NCBI RefSeq assembly: GCF_000226875.1 | Contig: NZ_JH164926.1 | Location: 705,273-769,272 of the forward strand | DNA from: Neisseria shayeganii 871 | GTDB lineage: Bacteria > Pseudomonadota > Gammaproteobacteria > Burkholderiales > Neisseriaceae | Direction of reading: 5' to 3' | Length of the DNA stretch: 64,000 bases | In this document: one piece after another, positions 61,828-64,000 of the stretch | Numbering within the stretch: the first letter of the stretch is position 1 | How the letters are laid out: every line of letters begins with the position of its first letter | Translations under genes and position numbers: made by a program | Notes under the pieces: model-generated | What the model saw: the letters and a program-made list of their open reading frames with translations, nothing else | Database searches by the model: none | What the model was told of the DNA's origin: nothing

Positions 61828-61994
61828 GAGACCTTTGCAAAACCCTCAGATGTGGATGCAGTTCAAGGCGTAGCAGCGCAGCAAGCGTGAACGCCAGGAA
61901 TCCCCGTGGGACAGACATATCATGAAGATAGGCAAGCGAGCGAGCAGCGCACAACGCAAAAATGCGCCGCAGATGGGGGTTTTGCAAAGGTCTC
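61828..61994. mobile_element. 167-bp inverted-repeat element (long form)
   Basis: GAGACCTTTGCAAAACCCTC and GGGGGTTTTGCAAAGGTCTC are the ends. The middle AGCGTGAACGCCAGGAATCC marks the long form. It lies in the 309-bp gap before the acyl-CoA ligase gene. Confidence 0.9.
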
Positions 61995-62058
61995 AGGCTG
62001 TTTACCCGTCACCTTACCCACTTGAGATCATGTGTTCACAACCAGGAAGGAATGCCCG

Positions 62059-63657
62059 ATGAATACCTCCGATTCACAGCGCCAATGGCACACGGCTTAT
62101 GAAAAATTCAATATCCCCATGACGGTAAGCGCACCCGACGGCGTGGGTACGCTCATCGATTACTTTGAATATCTGATTGCCAAGCAGCCCGATGCCATCG
62201 CTTTTACTTGCCTGGGACAGTCTTTGGATTATCGCGCGCTCGATGCACACAGCAAACGGCTGGCCGCTTATCTGCAGACGCTGGGGCTCCAGCGTGGCGA
62301 CAAAATCGCCATCATGATGCCCAATCTTTTGCATTATCCCGTGGCCATGATGGCAGTGATCCGTGCTGGATTCGTGCTGGTGAACATCAATCCGCTTTAC
62401 ACGCCGCGCGAGCTCGCACACCAGCTGAACGATTCTGACGCCAAAGTTTTAATCGTCGCCAAAAACTTCCTCGATACCGTAGCCCAAGCCCGGGCAGAGA
62501 CCGCTCTTCAACACCTCATCACCACCGACATGCAGACATTGGGGTTCGTGTCGCCGGAGGGAAAAGCGATTGATGCGGAACCCGCCGCTTACCAAAGACC
62601 CGATTATGTGATGCCCGATGACGTGGCCTTGCTGCAATATACGGGCGGCACAACGGGCGTAGCCAAAGGAGCCATGCTGACCCACCGCGGCCTGATACAC
62701 AATGTCTATCAGCTCCATGCCGTGGTCGGACATACGCTCAGCGGCCACAGCGGCTATATCTTAACGGCCCTGCCCCTTTATCACATTTTCGCCTTTAGTG
62801 TGTGCGTGCTCTTCGGCATGCAGGCAGGGCTGGCCAACCTCTTGATCCCCAATCCGAGAGATTTGCCCGGTTTGATTGACGCCATCAAAACATACAAGCC
62901 GATACTGATTCCCGCCGTGAATACGCTCTTCAACGCCATGCTGGCCAGCGAAGCGTTTTGCAATATGGATCACGGGCATGTGAAATTGTGCGTGGGCGGC
63001 GGCATGGCAATACTGTCAGACACCGCCAAGCGCTGGCAGGAAGTGGTAGGACAACCCATTATCGAAGGCTGCGGCCTGTCGGAAACCGGAACGGTCATCA
63101 GCGTGAATCCGCCTGCGGCCGGCTTTACCGCCAGCATCGGCATCCCCTTGCCCATGACCGATATCAAACTGTTGGACGATGACGGCAAGATATGCGGCAT
63201 CGGCCAAGCGGGCATGATATGTGTGCAGGGTGTGCAGGTCATGAAGGGCTATTACAAACGCGAGCACTTGCGCCACGAATACATGACGCCTGACGGATAC
63301 TTTAAAACCGGCGATATCGGCATCATGGATGCCGACGGGTTTATCAAAATCATCGACCGCAAAAAAGACGTGGTCAATGTGTCCGGCTTCAATGTGTATC
63401 CCAGCGAAATCGAGAATGTCTATGCCAGCCATCCCGATGTGCTTGAGTGCTGTGCCGTCGGCGTACCCGATCCGCACAGCCACGAGGCCGTGAAACTGTT
63501 TGTGGTGAAACGGCGGGAGAATGTGTCCGCCGATGACCTGCGCGAATGGGGACGCGCCTACCTAACCGGCTATAAATTACCCAAACACATTGAGTTTATT
63601 GATGAGATTCCGAAATCCACGGTAGGTAAACTGCTGAGAAAGAATCTGCGCTCATAA
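62059..63657 (+). CDS. fadD: long-chain acyl-CoA ligase
   Basis: The 532-residue protein has LQYTGGTTGVAKGAMLTH (about 194-211, phosphate loop). It also has EGCGLSETGTVISVNP, GYFKTGDIGIMDADGFIKIIDRKKDVVNVSGFNVYPSEIENV and the final KSTVGKLLRK with the catalytic lysine. These are classic FadD blocks. AGGAAGG precedes the ATG at 62059. GC and codon use are a little lower than in neighbours. No other fatty-acid degradation gene is adjacent, so the role may be in uptake or recycling of host fatty acids. Confidence 0.92.
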   Translation: MNTSDSQRQWHTAYEKFNIPMTVSAPDGVGTLIDYFEYLIAKQPDAIAFTCLGQSLDYRALDAHSKRLAAYLQTLGLQRGDKIAIMMPNLLHYPVAMMAVIRAGFVLVNINPLYTPRELAHQLNDSDAKVLIVAKNFLDTVAQARAETALQHLITTDMQTLGFVSPEGKAIDAEPAAYQRPDYVMPDDVALLQYTGGTTGVAKGAMLTHRGLIHNVYQLHAVVGHTLSGHSGYILTALPLYHIFAFSVCVLFGMQAGLANLLIPNPRDLPGLIDAIKTYKPILIPAVNTLFNAMLASEAFCNMDHGHVKLCVGGGMAILSDTAKRWQEVVGQPIIEGCGLSETGTVISVNPPAAGFTASIGIPLPMTDIKLLDDDGKICGIGQAGMICVQGVQVMKGYYKREHLRHEYMTPDGYFKTGDIGIMDADGFIKIIDRKKDVVNVSGFNVYPSEIENVYASHPDVLECCAVGVPDPHSHEAVKLFVVKRRENVSADDLREWGRAYLTGYKLPKHIEFIDEIPKSTVGKLLRKNLRS

Positions 63658-63795
63658 GCCCACAACAGGCTTGGCCGATACCGCTCTGCCCCACCCTTAG
63701 GGCGTGGCGTCATCATGTTTGAGCAGCGGTTTTTTGACTGCGCCAGCCAAACCAGCCGGCGCCGCCAGATGGGACATCTTACGAGCCTGTTTAAC

Positions 63796-63906
63796 GCCGC
63801 AGATGCGGGTTTTTCACAAGTCTCAGCCCCGCTCATCCGCCCCAACCCGCCCGAGGCCTTTGCCCCCCAATATGGATGCCGCAGATGGGGCGGTTGCCAC
63901 GGTCTC
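63796..63906. repeat. two solo ends of the inverted-repeat element
   Basis: GCCGCAGATGCGGGTTTTTCACAAGTCTC at about 63797-63824 and GCCGCAGATGGGGCGGTTGCCACGGTCTC at about 63878-63906 are decayed right ends of the element. The second touches an uptake sequence at 63908. They are remnants in the 285-bp gap after fadD. Confidence 0.6.
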
Positions 63907-63942
63907 AGGCTACCTGAAACCCAACCCTAGAGCTGTTTCGAT

Positions 63943-64000
63943 TTAATTGATTACATACCCAGCTGATTTGAAGTAATTGGCACACTCTTGAGTCGAGAAC
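63943..64000 (-). mobile_element. 3' end of an IS630-type transposase gene, partial
   Basis: On the minus strand the edge reads FSTQECANYFKSAGYVIN then TAA, which matches the usual C-terminus of IS630-family transposases (ECxNYFxxAGY). The likely terminal repeat GAGCTGTTTCGATTTAATTG starts at 63930, directly after a TA dinucleotide, the target these elements use. The sequence is AT-rich against the rest. Only 19 codons are in the window. Confidence 0.65.

Overview
The window is a gene-dense, GC-rich stretch of a bacterial chromosome, almost certainly from the family Neisseriaceae and probably Eikenella or a close relative. The main reason is the DNA uptake sequence AGGCTACCTGAA, which I find about 69 times on both strands. 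From memory this is the Eikenella dialect; Neisseria uses GCCGTCTGAA forms. Gene content agrees: a split trp pathway, leuC-entericidin-leuD, queA, folE2, a cytochrome c' lipoprotein and pqiABC.

Layout. 1-570: edge of a GyrI-like gene (minus). 829-2370: murJ. 2420-11813: a cluster resembling part of an aryl-polyene pigment locus, with an acyl-activating ligase fused to a hotdog dehydratase, an MMPL exporter, two tandem halogenase-like flavoproteins, a small lipoprotein, a ketosynthase and a second hotdog dehydratase. No acyl carrier protein, ketoreductase, second ketosynthase or glycosyl/acyltransferase is present. 11973-12683: an orphan gene of lower GC. 12916-24402: metR, mltG, yciB, a VOC protein, a GNAT protein, tmk, yajC-secD-secF and pqiABC. 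24476-26726: trpA, a decayed small gene, accD. 26804-35332: mostly minus-strand housekeeping (radical SAM, leuCD, rluB, scpB, yraN, argJ) with rsmI on plus. 35392-46890: ClC channel, lysine exporter, panB, argH, anmK, an L,D-transpeptidase, pncB and aminopeptidase P. 47225-52473: a methyltransferase, an SDR-zur-GTPase operon, cytochrome c', folE2. 52658-63657: an amino-acid binding lipoprotein, queA-mscS-trpB, ftsK, a DUF1176-type protein and an acyl-CoA ligase. The right edge holds the end of an IS630-type transposase.

Two repeat systems shape the window. The uptake sequence lies between genes, often as inverted pairs that look like terminators. It also lies inside genes, and it supplies the stop codon of at least six of them. 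A miniature inverted-repeat element of about 143 bp, with a longer 167 bp form, has ends GAGACCTTTGCAAAA and occurs in about seven full and several decayed copies. Most copies abut an uptake sequence. One copy carries a 13-bp tandem repeat expansion.

No tRNA, rRNA, CRISPR array, prophage or replication origin was recognised. All functional calls rest on reading the sequence and remembered family features; nothing was searched or aligned by computer.
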